64,000 bases of DNA, taken from assembly GCA_949825025.1 (NCBI GenBank), contig OX463778.1, positions 18,940,196 through 19,004,195 on the forward strand. The letters are read 5' to 3'. This document shows, piece by piece, positions 49,195 through 61,973 of the stretch. This stretch comes from Siphlonurus alternatus (lineage: Eukaryota > Arthropoda > Insecta > Ephemeroptera > Siphlonuridae). Numbering within the stretch: position 1 is the first letter of the stretch; each line of letters begins with the position of its first letter. The notes below the pieces were generated by a model. That model was not told the DNA's origin. It ran no database searches and saw nothing but the letters and a program-made list of their open reading frames with translations. The position numbers were made by a program, and so were the translations under genes.

Positions 49195-51847
49195 AAGTGT
49201 TTGGTGCAACATTTAAAGGTCAATATATTATACTTTTTTTTTTACATTAACCCGACGTAAAATGCAATTTTCTTTCTAATTAAATTAAATACTTATAATA
49301 CATTGAAAAAAGATGAAGTTAACTTAATTTAAAAAGTTTTCAAACAAAATAATAAATATTCATTGACTACATTACTATAAATAACATTTTAAACTGGTAT
49401 CAAATTTATTAATTATTTATGCTAATTTTTTTTCCCTTTGACTTTTGACTTTTATACTTGGCATTATAAGGTTATATGTTAGCTATGTTAGTTTTAAAAT
49501 ACGCGGATCAAATAACTTATGAGGACCAGAAAGGCGACTTACATGCCACACCAAGCTGCCACTTCAAACAGCTTTGAATACGAAATGTGGCAGCTAGCTA
49601 TAGCAGTGGTTGGATTGTTGAGAACCCCCCCCCCCCCCAACCTCCTCCCTCTCGCGGTGGTGGTGAATCGTTATGTAGACTGCAGCGTTGAAATTTCCTC
49701 CGAAGGGGGTGGTAAAGTAAGCACTCAAACATTCCTAAAGTAGCCTCTTAAACTTAACTAGAAACTTTTCAAGCATCTTTTAAAAAGCTCTTGAATTTAA
49801 AATAATAAAATTAACATTATAATAAACTTTATCAGATTTTTTTTTCTTACAAATAGCAAGTTTTTGTTTAAAAAAAGCAGTTCATAATTTATTATTGCTA
49901 CATTTTTTATTACAATTTTTATTTTTGGTATAGATAATGATTACAAGACATGATGATTTATGTTTTTATAGTGACTTTTAAAACTTTAAAGAATACAATA
50001 GCAGTTACAAATGATGGTATTTTATAGTGATGTAAAATATGATCTATATAGTGTATTATACTAACAATAGGGAAAAAACATATATACTGTATATACACTG
50101 TCATATTACATAATAGCTGTCAAGAAATAAAAAAGTTTTAACTTTGTAAACTTGAATTTTTATATATAACCTGAATTTATACACCTCAAGTTATCTCAAA
50201 CGTTACAATTTCCTGTTTCTGTGACTTCTCACAAATTCTATAGACTTCACAATCTATTTTTATACATTGTAAAATTGTGTTCTCTTCTATTATTGACTAA
50301 AATTACAATCATATTTTGTATTGGAAATCCAGTAAATCAGACACAGTTAACATTTTTACCATCCCGAGTTGTACTTTTTGAGACGTCATTTAAAAAAAAA
50401 AAAAATTTCAATAACCACATAATGTATAGATGGAGAAAAATATGCTATAAAATATTATATATATATAAAAAGTTTCTATTCAAGCATGGGCAAAATATTT
50501 GGGAAAGGATAATATTGAAGAAGAGATGTAAATATCAGTTGAAGCCAGATGTTGGCCAGCTTGAAGCCAGATATGGAGAAAACGTTCTCCAATTTCGTCA
50601 CAAACCACTAGTCACAAACAAATCACTCTAACATTGTGCGTCCTTGTTAAATTTTTTTTTATGCCTAAAACTTTTTAATACTTCCTTCAAGTTTTAAGTG
50701 AAATGCCATGAAATATAACATTTGATAATTTATTCCATGAAATTTATAGTAATAAATGGTTTTGTTTATTAACTGTATGAGTTGAGTGTGATAATTAAAA
50801 AATAAAATTGACATTATTACAGAGAGGTAGCATCTAGCATTACAATAATTATGATCAATTAAAATATATATTGTATTATTCTACAAATTTTTGAATGATA
50901 CTAAAATATGTGAGGCCTTGTGATGCAAACAGGTTACATTTTCACTAAAGGTCATTATTAATGAATTGAGATAAGAAAGTGACCTCTATTTGCAATTGCT
51001 TATAAACGCCGCACAAGTGTTTTTCTATAGTCCGGGGAATGATACAACAACATAACGTGCCCACAAATAAAAAGACACCAAAGAGCAATATTATTTATTG
51101 ATTCTAGAGCAATTAACAAAAACAACAGCAATTTTTCATTAGTTTATAAATAATATTATCATAATTTTTATTTTTATTTGTATTTGTAAATATAGATATG
51201 AGAGTTGTTAAAAGCTAGTATACGGTACCAAAAAGAGGTGAAATATATTTGCTAAAATTTCATTAAAACAGCAATAAAAAAATAATACAATAGCAATTTG
51301 ATTACTTTTTTAAAAACTATTTAACATATTTCCCAATTATACAGATATTAATTTTCAAACAAAATTTTCTTTTTCTTTAATTAAATTCGAAGTTTTAATA
51401 AAGAATAAAAAATCCCTCTCTCTCTCTCTCCCACCTCTCTGAGCAGCTGCAGCGTCTAATTAGATGTCATAATTTTTTGTAATTTTTCCTTTCTTTTTGT
51501 CTTACAACATAATAATTTTCGGTTAGTGTAATTTGGTCTTCCTCGTCAGACGAATCATCAGCTGACGTTGCCAGCTGTGTCCCTCGAGGCGATTGTTCGT
51601 AAAAACATTCATTCCAAATTTCACAAACTTTATGTAATTAATTGTGCAGAAAGTTTTTCTTATATAAAATGATGTCTACATTTATCATATTTGATTAAAT
51701 ATTCATTTATTTTACTGTAATAATAAAACTATTATAGAACTTTGTAGACACAAGTAAAATTGTTGCTTTATGAAAAAGGATTAATTTTTTACGCACAAAA
51801 TTTGAATCATAATTATTATTTTTATTACTCCTTTTAGTTGTTTTCTG
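49195..51847. other. AT-rich non-coding stretch
   Basis: A short GC-richer patch with a poly-C run lies at 49600-49720. The 136-codon plus-strand frame at 50221-50631 is A/T-biased, has Lys/Ile/Tyr-rich content and resembles no known protein; I do not call it a gene. Confidence 0.5.
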
Positions 51848-53001
51848 TTTTCGGTGTAAGACATTTCGGTGTAAGGAATGTTCGGTGTAAGCGTTCGGTG
51901 TACGGAACTTTCGGTGTAAAGAAATCTTGGTGAAAGGAAGATTCGGTGCAAGGAAATCTCGGTGTAAGGAAAATTCGGTGCAAATAGTATTTTTTTTTAT
52001 GAAATGCCAATTTTTTTTCGTAATATAATAATGCTTTTAGGTGAGTTTTCAAGGGGTCGATTTTTTTTTTTTTTTTTTTTACATCAGCTTTCGTGTTTAA
52101 AAAAAAAAATATTAATATATTAATACAGTACATAACATGTTGTTAAAGAGAGTTATAAATTTTAATTTTTCAAAAATCTTAAATTTCCCTGATAATAATA
52201 ATGATAGTTGTTTACAAACTGACACAATTTATTTTGAATTATTTTTTAATTTAAAATGTGGCAAATTTTCTACATGATGCAACAACTACGTATCACGCAT
52301 AATAACTTCATATTAAATACATTTAAATAATATTTATACAGCATAAGTCAGAGTTATTATCAATGAGTAAAAGTAATATATATCATTAAATCATTAATAA
52401 AATGAAAATCAACCAAAATAAAAATTTAATTGATATTATATTAACTACTGAAGCTGTGAACCCAATTATTGAATTACCGTATTTACAATTTTACCGGCTG
52501 CGTGCAGTAATGTGATTCAAAATGATTTAGCCTTTAATTTAATATCGTGTTTCTTTTTCTAATAGATATCTTACCGTGCCTTTATAAATCCTTTCTTTCG
52601 CGTAAGTAAAATTCTTGTGAACAGCTTTCCGTCCTCCATGGAGAGAACTTGGCACATTTTGCATTGTATATTATATACCGTACAATGTTTCGTTGTTAAT
52701 AATGATGATATTGCGTGATTCATAGGACTTGTATATTGACAACATGTACTGACTTTTGATATAATATATAGCATAAGTTCTTCTAATTCTGACCTCAAAT
52801 AGAAAAAGTATTAATAAATTGAAGAACAATTACATTTTTTTATATTTAACAGTTTTATTAACGTTGCACCAAATTTTCCTTACACCGAAAATTCCTTGCA
52901 CCGAATCTTCCTTTCACCAAGATCTCTTTACACCGAAAGTTCCGTACACCGAACACTTACACCGAACATTCCTTACACCGAAATGTCTTACACCGAAAAT
53001 G
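51848..53001. mobile_element. Foldback-like element with repeat-array arms
   Basis: The left arm 51848-51983 and right arm 52864-53001 are about 95% identical reverse complements. Each arm is an array of about nine degenerate 11-16-bp units with the core TTCGGTGTAAGGAA. The variants (TTGGTGAAAGGAA, TTCGGTGTACGGAA) appear in the same order in both arms. The 0.88 kb interior is AT-rich with no recognised gene. Drosophila FB elements also have long inverted ends made of short tandem repeats; I infer a similar architecture, not homology. The Thr-Pro-Lys/Thr-Glu frames over the arms are an artefact of the repeats. Confidence 0.75.
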
Positions 53002-53009
53002 CCGGATAC

Positions 53010-53285
53010 CTGCAGAAATGAATAGAGGGTACCAAATTATGCTACTCTGATTTTTTTTTCAGATTTTTTTGAGACCCGGAACTATTTTTAAAACAAGTAT
53101 TGAAAGTCCTGTGATTTCAGTTGGCACCCCTGAATCCTTAATAAAAAGGATATATCCAGTCTCTATAGAGACTGGACGCTTATTGACGCCTCCAGGGGGC
53201 GTGGCCGCACTTTCAATAATTATTTAAAAATAGTTCTGGGTCTCAAAAAAATCTGAAAAAATTCAGAGTAGCATAATTTGGTGCA
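53010..53285. mobile_element. Diverged CRE-family MITE abutting the foldback-like element
   Basis: CTGCAGAAATGAATAGAGGG and TTTTTTTGAGACCCGGAACT match the CRE family. The mirrored AGTTCTGGGTCTCAAAAAAA and AGTAGCATAATTTGGTGC close it. The outer ends and the TGACGTCA sites are missing. Its centre instead has a small hairpin, CCAGTCTCTATAGAGACTGG. It begins within ten bases of the repeat-array arm. Confidence 0.7.
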
Positions 53286-54650
53286 CAAAAATTCATGTAT
53301 GTTGTCCATTTATTAGATATAGTATTTTTTTTTTAAATTATTGATGATTCAAGCAATAGACAGGTTATATCATCAATGAATATGTGTTTTTTTTTTCTTT
53401 TTTTGTTTTTTTTTTAGATTTTTAGATTTTTTTTGTTTTAAGTATCGTTTTTCCATTAAACATGATAATAAGACAATGTCAATTAGGGCTTTAGGGTTAT
53501 CTTTTCAAAATATATAATATTGTGTATATTGTGTTTGGATATTTTTTAAGAAAAAAAATATATTATATACCATATACTCTATAAAGAAAAAAAATGTAAT
53601 TCAATTAAATTATTCAATTCATTCATTTTTCCTGTTGTTCTTTTTTTTTTGTTAAAAAATTATGTAATTTCAATATTAATTCTATTATATGGGTTTTGAA
53701 GAAATATATTTATGTATATTTGTATCGGCCAGTAATGTTATATTGTAATAACCTTAGTTGATCTTGTAGATTAAAGACGAATGCAATACAAGGCTCATTT
53801 TACGATGTCCATCGATTCATAAACTTGAAATAATCAATATTATTGAGAAATTCCCTGCAGATGTTTATGGTAAAAACAAGACGTTTCTATCGTAACTAAA
53901 AAAGAGGATCTGAGATGATGGTACTTTTGTTACAAATATCTTGACAGAAAATATTAATTTTTTATATTTATGAAAGAGAAAAGTAAATTAAATATAAAAA
54001 AGAAGAAAAAAGTACATTAAAAAATAACAGTAAAAAAAATCATCAAGGGATTTCTTTATGATTTCAAATACGCTGTGTATAAGATATTGAAAACGGTAAA
54101 CAGTTTGTTATTTTTACTCTTTTTATGGTAACATTTTACATTTTATAATATAAATAATAAATATACATGACATTATATGAGTTGTTAGTCATATATTATA
54201 TATTCACAAAATACATGCAAATTTCTCAAAGAGCAGAAATACGCACACACACACAACATTATAACCGTAGGGCTGGACTGTTTATTTTCTCTTTGACTTA
54301 CTCAAATAGCAAAGGTATACATTATTTGCTTAAAGCTGTGTTTTATTAATATTATAAATGTTGTAGCTCAGTATGTGATGTGGTCTTCACATATTTATTT
54401 AACAAACCTTTTTAACGTACCATCTCTACCTTTTTGTGCATTAAAAATAACAAAGTTTATTGAAATATTATATAGCGCTTTCAAATAATTGGTACTTAAT
54501 ATAAATATGAAAAGATCTTCAAAATATAACTTTTAAACTTTGAATATTGATTTATTAGTTAATTTTTTGTCACCTTATTTGCTGAAAAATGTACATCTGG
54601 GAACACCCCAAACGTCAATGTTGATATATTCTTTTTATTCATGATGGCTG
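53286..54650. other. AT-rich non-coding stretch
   Basis: Nothing recognised except T-rich runs. Confidence 0.6.
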
Positions 54651-54793
54651 TACATAATTCACGATTCACGAAGATTCACGAAAGAGTTATCCAGAAAGTT
54701 ATTAAGCTTTCTCACTAACCTAATTCAATGACATACTAACGGTGGACGTGGTTAGTGAAAAACATGGATAACTCTCTTCATGAATCGCGCACA
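54651..54793. mobile_element. GATTCACGAAGC-family MITE
   Basis: ATTCACGATTCACGAAGATT at the left is mirrored by CTTCATGAATCGCGCA at the right. Inside, GAGTTATCCAG mirrors TGGATAACTC, and TTTCTCACTAACC mirrors GGTTAGTGAAAAA. The left end contains a short duplication (GATTCACGAAGATTCACGAA). Confidence 0.7.
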
Positions 54794-55821
54794 GTTTATT
54801 AAGTACGCAGATTATATAAATTTTAGGCCCTTAAATGTGTCTATCATGTGCTCGAGTTGAAGAAGAATAATAAATTTAATAACTGATTATAGCAAAGATA
54901 TCACACTAATTTATAGTAAGTTGTACATTTTTAATGTAACATCGATCGAACAATCGACACAGATTAAAACAAATAATGTTTAATTAATATTGTGGGTACA
55001 CATGCAGTTGAGATTGTAAATTAAAAACATTTTGAAAATCTAGAATTGCAATACAAATAAATTAACAGAAGTTCTGTAATTCTTCTTATGAAGTCTTAAT
55101 TAAAAGAGTGACACAGTTTCTGTATTAATTGCCAATTTGTGTAATAAAATTTCATTTTCATCAGTTAATTGTACGTGTTTATTTGGTATTGAAATTATGT
55201 CAATACCAATGCTCAATTTTTTCTTATAATTTAATTTAGTTGCTATTTGTAATTTCGATAACGATTTAATAGACTTGTAAAAATATATTGGAATCTATCC
55301 AAATTTGTAGAGAAAATGTTTAGTAGTTTGAAACTGATAAATTTATTGATTACTCAATTTTTTTCTTTGCGAGCCAATACCGTGCAGGCTATGTCTATAA
55401 ACGAGATAAAAGCTCACGAGATAAGACGCGAGGCTGCACAACACGAGCACTGAGCACCAAGGGATTAACCCCAGCAACGTTGGTGGCTCAGTGAGATACT
55501 GCTGATGTATTGTGTGCCACAAGAATGAAGTAAAACCCAAACAAAAATCAGAGTCCAGCCAAGCGTATCAATCCATACTATACTCTATTGAGAAACTTGT
55601 ATTAATTTTTCACTTGGTTTGTCTTTTTATTATTAAATCAATTTTTTGTTTTTTAACAAATATATATTGACTAATATTTTACCACATCTTTCATTGCCTT
55701 AAATTGAGAAGAAAGTTGTTTGTAAGGGAAATAAGATATTGAGGGAGCGGGATTGTGTTAATTCTTTAATGTTAAGTTTAGGGGTTAGGAGGAGGTGGAA
55801 GTGAGAAAAAATGGCAGTAAG

Positions 55822-55940
55822 TCTGTTTGTAAATACACAGTCAGAAAGAATCGATTTTTATTGATGAACTTTATATGTTCCATGTACATAAGGTTCATCA
55901 ATGAAAATCGATTCTTTCTGATTGTGTATTTACGAACAGA
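55822..55940. mobile_element. Hairpin element, about 50-bp arms
   Basis: TCTGTTTGTAAATACACAGT through ATCGATTTTTATTGATGAAC pairs with GTTCATCAATGAAAATCGAT through TGTGTATTTACGAACAGA around a loop of about 20 bases. It could be a MITE or a hairpin RNA source; no second copy is visible. Confidence 0.65.
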
Positions 55941-56063
55941 GCTATTGTCTTTCATGATGTGACCTTCTGGGAGTTCCCCTTTCCACCCTTGACCCTATGA
56001 ATAATTTTACTATGTAAATTTTGCCTTCAATTAGAACCCTAAAATAATTTTTCGTTTAATCCG

Positions 56064-56108
56064 ATATTACACGATATAATTGTATGCAAAATTGTATTGT
56101 ATAATATA
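56064..56108. mobile_element. TATTACACGATA MITE remnant
   Basis: GATATTACACGATATAATTG is followed by AATTGTATTGTATAATAT, a shortened relative of the 10236 element. Confidence 0.4.
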
Positions 56109-59100
56109 GGCTTTTACTCAATTTTTATTAGATTTTGTCGTTTACAACACAAAATTAATTTAATTGAGAGTCTTATAGCATACTATTTTCGTCAATACCC
56201 TTAAATAAAATAGAATAAACTCCTTCCTCTATAATACAGCAAGATATTATTTCTAATGATTTGACCATGACATCTGATCTAGGTTAGTTATCTCAGTGGA
56301 CCGAATGGGTGGTTTTCCTAGCAGGTAGGAACGGCTCTCAATGTTCTCTGCCACATTACTTATTAATGTTATTCTACGATCTTTCACGTTTGGTCACTCC
56401 CAGCTAAATCTACCCTCGGTGGAGTACTTCTACAAAGCTGCCGTTTTTATTTATCCGTATTTCAGTCGTTACATTAAATGCAAAATACGTTGTGAGTTTT
56501 TTTTTTTTAAAGTGCTTCTTAGTTTTTCTTGTACACCGTTAATATAAAATAACGGAACATTATACTTTAGTGATTTATTTTCAATAATTAATTTATAAAT
56601 CAAATTTCATATAATTTGGTTGCATTAACAAAAAGAGTATCCAAAGTTAGACAATATAATATATTTATTTATATACCTGTTATTATTAACATTTTTATGT
56701 TTTCCTTTTATTATTTAATTGTTAAAAGAGTTACGGCACTATACTGTACGTGTAACTTAATCTGTTGCGCTTTGTTCTGTAAATGACTGTTAGTTTCGCT
56801 TGGCAACTGTTATATTTATAATATATAATGTTATATGAGGGAAATATAATAAATAACTAAAATGAAATCAATTTTCTCATAATTTGCACAATATTATATA
56901 AAAACTCATTGAAGTAAATTTAAAATAAGTTGCGATGCGTTACTTCTAAATTAGTGCCTGGGTGTATGGCTGAAGTCAGCCTATTCTCAAAAACAGAGCA
57001 ATTCAAGCATTCTAAATTAAAACCAGTGACGACACAAAATGAACTGTGAAATATACAATATTTTGCCATCGTAGGGCTAGTTAACAATATGTGAAAAAAA
57101 TTAAGTTAATTCTATGAAGAACTCTCAATTTTAGAGATTATTAATATTATTATATATATCCCATTATGTGTATTTTTGAATTAAATCACTGAACACATAA
57201 ATTATTATAAATTAAAATAATTATTAGTTCAATGAGAATAAATTTTCTTTGTTAATTTTTTTGTTAACTCTTTATACTAGCTAGATTTTTTTTGTTAACT
57301 CTTTATACTAGCTAGATTACTAAATTTAGATAAATGTGTTTAAATGCCAATTAAGGATAGCCAAAAACAAACTTTTAACAGTTTTCCAAGTGCGTGAGAG
57401 AAACGGAATTTTAATATAAGTTGTGATATCCACAAAATTAATTCAGAATGGTGTTCCCTCACGTATCCTCTCACATAAGTTCTGAAAACGAAATGGTACC
57501 TCGTAACAACGGAATTTCATTCGTGCCGGCGGTAAACAACATTTCAGTCTCGATGGCAGTGCAAATACAACGAGGGAATACTCCGTAAAGTTGGAGGCTT
57601 TGCTTGTTTTGTACAGAGCTGAGATTTTGGTGATTTATTATACAAATGTTGAAACATTGTATACTTTACAGACACAATCTGAATGGTACATCAACATAGA
57701 AACAGATTTAAATTTGCTTGTTTGTACTACATTACATAAATTTTCATATATAATTATATCAAATTAATCTAGATATACAAAGTTCTGTATTATAAGATTT
57801 TCTGTCAATCTTTACCACTCTCAAATCCTTTTCAATTGTTGAATACATGAAAATATATAATATTTCTAAAAATCAAAAATTTCAATTCATCTTCTACTTT
57901 TTCAAATAAAAAAAAAATCAGAAATTTTCTTAATTTTTGAGGGATGGTAATGTTATATTATATGCAACAGTAACTTTATACCTGAATTAAAAATTTAAAA
58001 ATAAAAATCATGTTGTAGAAGAAGGGTTTAAAGATTTTATATCATGAAGATAAAGAATGATTGGTTGTTTAGAGTTATTTAAAAATGCTATAAATACTGT
58101 AAGACAAGCAGTATGTAATGATATATATATCCATATATATTATATAATATATATACATATTACATATATATGGTTTATATACAGTATAAGACGTCACGAA
58201 AACCTCAGCCGCCATTATTGGCTATTATTGGATTTTTTTGTTCTTTTAAGATAATAGTTACCAAGTTACCAATCATTTTATGGTTAAAATAAAATACTTT
58301 TCTGTATACATCTGACAACTTGTGCAGTTGACATATACGAACTTATTATTATTTATTATCATATATAGTGTAATCATATATATATATATATAGTGTTATA
58401 TATATATAGTGTAAAATATTGTATTTCCATGTCGTTGCTCTTGGAACTGTTTTATAATTATACTTTAGGGGTTACAAACTGGAGGACAGCTAAGGATCGC
58501 TATTCTGACCCTCATGCTTGCAATCAAGGGGCGTTCGTCACGTCTCAGCAGTATGCGATCGTTGGCATCAGTTACCGCATATAATAGAAGAGGCAGTAAG
58601 TGCTCAAGCTAAAGGTGCGTTTCCATGAAGCGATTGTGAGTCAGGTGAGTCAGTTAAAGTGGTGCTGAATGGCGTACTTGCTGCAATATCGTATGGCGGC
58701 CATCTTGATGAGAAAAATATGACGTAATATTTTTGAAATATCGGAATAGGCCAGGTCCACGTGATGTCACTGCAACGCATATTGCATACTTTACAGGAGC
58801 CTGCCGTGCCATATTGTTGTGTTGCATCAGCAGCATATGTGTAAGGGGAGAAAATGTAGAAAAAATTTAATTATACATTATATACGACAATTATTACATT
58901 TATATCGTTTCTATATCATCTGATAGTTTTATAAAAAAAATACACAAACTGCAGTTCGTGTCCTTAAATAATTATACCTGGCAACAAAGTTAATTTTTCT
59001 AACTTTTTTTAATTTTTTTTTCAATTGTTTTAGGCATACGGTATGACAACAGTAGTGGAAGGGAGGGGAGGTAAACGGCTGAGCGTTATCCTATCCTGTA

Positions 59101-59114
59101 AGTAGGCAACCCAA
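56109..59114. other. AT-rich non-coding stretch
   Basis: It contains the 31-bp tandem duplication at 57256-57317 and short AT repeats at 58115-58410. A GC-richer patch at 58609-58830 starts AAAGGTGCGTTTCCATGAAG, which resembles a Harbinger-type MITE end, but its partner end is not clear. Confidence 0.5.
57256..57317. repeat. 31-bp tandem duplication
   Basis: GTTAACTCTTTATACTAGCT occurs at 57263 and again at 57294, preceded each time by a T run. Confidence 0.9.
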
Positions 59115-59623
59115 GGGTGTACTCCGTACTAAGTTCTGAACGTTCTGAACCTTCGATTTGGCGTTTCGAAATTAAGTTCTGAATGTTCAGAACCATTTCC
59201 GAGGTTACACGAAGTGAGTCAGCTGACTTCAAAAAAGAGGTTCCGAGTGTTGCGAACTTTTCCTCCGAACTATCGGACGCTATCGGAACTAGAGTCAGCT
59301 GATCACATTTTTTGGGGGGAAATTTGAAAAGTACGTAACAAACCTGTGCAACCTACGTGATAACTGTTTGATTTGAGGTAAATCTTTGCTTAATTGGTGA
59401 TCAATAACTGTTACGTGAGTTTTATGTTAAAATTTCTGAAGCCATTGAACAATTCTCTCTTTTTCGTATTTTTTTTAAACTGATGCGTATTACCGCGAAA
59501 AAGAACGTTCTGAAAGTGTTCCGTTATCTGATGTTCTGAAGTCAATGTTTTTGTTCAGAGTCGGTCCGTAATCACTCATATGTTCTGATTCTGAACGTTC
59601 TGAACCTAATACGGAAGACACCC
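59115..59623. mobile_element. TIR element built from TTCTGAAC motifs
   Basis: The left end GGGTGTACTCCGTACTAAGT and right end TAATACGGAAGACACCCC are imperfect inverted repeats. Next to each is a cluster of TTCTGAAC/GTTCAGAA and GAACGTTC motifs, at least six in total, plus paired GTCAGCTGA sites inside. The interior is about 300 bases with no gene. Subterminal motif arrays of this kind often bind transposase (known for several DNA transposons); that role is inferred here. Confidence 0.6.
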
Positions 59624-59930
59624 CAACAATCTCATGGCGCTTCCCTATGTAACATATTGCAGAATATGCGCCTCTGTCGCCCCGATTTTCACACTCCATG
59701 TAAATTCTCCTTAACGCATGCTCTCTCGTTCACATGCCGAGAATAACAGGGGATGTTAACTGCAGGACGGGATACGTGTCATCGTAATATATTCACACTT
59801 CTCACTCGTAATAGCATTTCTAAGTTTATCGTTCAATATAATTGTATTACTCTGGGGGAACATGATATAGTTTTACATTGTTTGCTCTGAAATTTACGTA
59901 ATTAAATTATATAATTATTATATAATAGAC

Positions 59931-60045
59931 TCAGCTTCAAAACCGGCTCTCTGAACTTTCTGATAAAGTCTACCTTTCAGGTGTTTTGATAAGGATATAG
60001 AGATGGCTCTTATCGAAAAGTAAAGAGAACCGGTTTTGAAGCTGA
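59931..60045. mobile_element. Short inverted-repeat element
   Basis: TCAGCTTCAAAACCGGCTCT mirrors AGAGAACCGGTTTTGAAGCTGA. The inner TGATAAAGTC and GATAAGGATA are only loosely paired. The family is not recognised. Confidence 0.6.
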
Positions 60046-61846
60046 TGGTTTAATTATGTAGGGTATTTAAGTGTATCATCATGTATAAAGGTTGAGTTTT
60101 AATGAGATTTAAAAATTGTTTTTAGAATTAAACAGATGCTTATGTAGTAACAAAAAATATGCAAATCTTAAAAATACAGTATTAGCATGAAGCGTCTTGT
60201 AAAAATAAATTATATTGTAATGAACTTTAAATTAAAGACTTTCACTGTCCACAAAGTCAAAGTTGAGTTATAATAAAAAAAAAAGCTGTAATGATGTGTA
60301 AACATCAAGTGGTTTTAGTGCTCCTGAAAAAAAGTCAGTTTAACTGATGCACATGACATATTAAACTACAGCTATAATATATTGTATACGTTGATGTATG
60401 TCTTTCTAACTGCACTCTGACCATAGCCGCATGCATTAAAAAGTTATTATTGCTGAAAAAAGTTTAAAATAAAAAAAGAAAGAAGCAAAATTTACTTTTT
60501 GTACTTTGAAATTTGTTGCATATTTTATGATTATTACTAAAAAAAACACTGTTTATAAAATTATTAGCAACACTAAATAATTGGGTGAATATAAAAGCGA
60601 AATTCAGAGCCTAATATTTTCACCACCATTCCCCGGGTATATACACAGGAAATTGGTTTATAATCACTTTATGGGAATTTAGTTGATATTGATTGAATCC
60701 TCACACAATATGTTTTCTCTGTTAGTATCATAAATTAGCGGCTTTTAGCACGAAGCGTTTTCGTGATGTTTACAAGCAGTAGTACGTGTAGGGAGGAGTT
60801 GAAGAGATAAATTAAAGCTATTTAATCAAATTCTCAACCGGAAAAAACATCGTAAATCTCAAAGTTTCGATTCTACCTCAATCGCAATTAGAGAGCTTCG
60901 CAAAACCAATCAGTAAACAAAACGTGTGCTGCTATTTTTAACACCCCACAGTTATTTTTTATAAAGTTCATTGTTGTTTCTCGTCATTATACAAAGTAAG
61001 TATTATAAAAAGAGATGATAATAATATTAAATTTGGTTATGTTTAATGACAAATAGAGTGCTTGGATGCTTAATTGCCAAAACAAACTTAAAAAAAAAAA
61101 AAAGAAAATGGAGGAGGAGAATTTTCAAAAATTCAAGCAGTAATTTTTTTAGTTTTTTACTAATAACATTTTATATTCTGATTCTGTTTTATATGCATTG
61201 ACTTACGAACACGAGTATTTCTATTGGTCATGAAGCATTAATGTGATAAATTTGTCAATGTATATAAGACGTTAATATAACAGCAAGATTGCATAAAATA
61301 TACGCTGCTGTTGAACGACGAATAAAATTTAAATTATTTATGAAATGTTGAGTATCAGACTTGATGTAGTACTTTAGAACTAAAACTGTTTACACTGAGA
61401 CGTTATTTGTCCTTCAAATCTGCTTGAAATCTCTCTGGTTTGCTTAGCGACGTTTACAGATGCGTATTCTCGTGAAAAGTATATAGCCATAAGTGAGGGT
61501 TTAGTGAGCCACAAGTAGAAATATGGTCGCAATTTTTCAACACAAACCGTGCCATTAAGAGTGACAGCCATCCTATGGATTTGTATCACCGGACAAGCAC
61601 GAACTTTTTACAAATATCAAATAGAGAAAAATTGGTGTTATATATCTACTGAAAATTTAACCACGTTTAGTAAAAATATTTCTTGTGAATGGATTACGAA
61701 AATCATTTTTTTATTATTATTATTATTATTATTCTAGAATTTATACCTGATATTAAGCAAAGTGCCATGGGAATAGTTTCTTGCACAAAGATCGTGATTA
61801 TAATATGACATTACGATGGCTGTGACAGTTGACATATGGAGCGATT

Positions 61847-61914
<68 letters not shown>

Positions 61915-61923
61915 GAGAGAGAA

Positions 61924-61973
<50 letters not shown>

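Noticed and set aside
50221..50631. 136-codon plus-strand frame
   Set aside because: Its composition follows local A/T bias. It has no recognisable domain and no splice context.
51834..53025. CRISPR-like array of short repeats at 51.85 and 52.87 kb
   Set aside because: The units are degenerate and nearly contiguous, with no unique spacers. The two arrays are inverted copies, in a eukaryotic genome.
59115..59623. Heat-shock element array from the GAA/TTC motifs
   Set aside because: The spacing TTC-T-GAA does not follow the nGAAn/nTTCn five-base periodicity.
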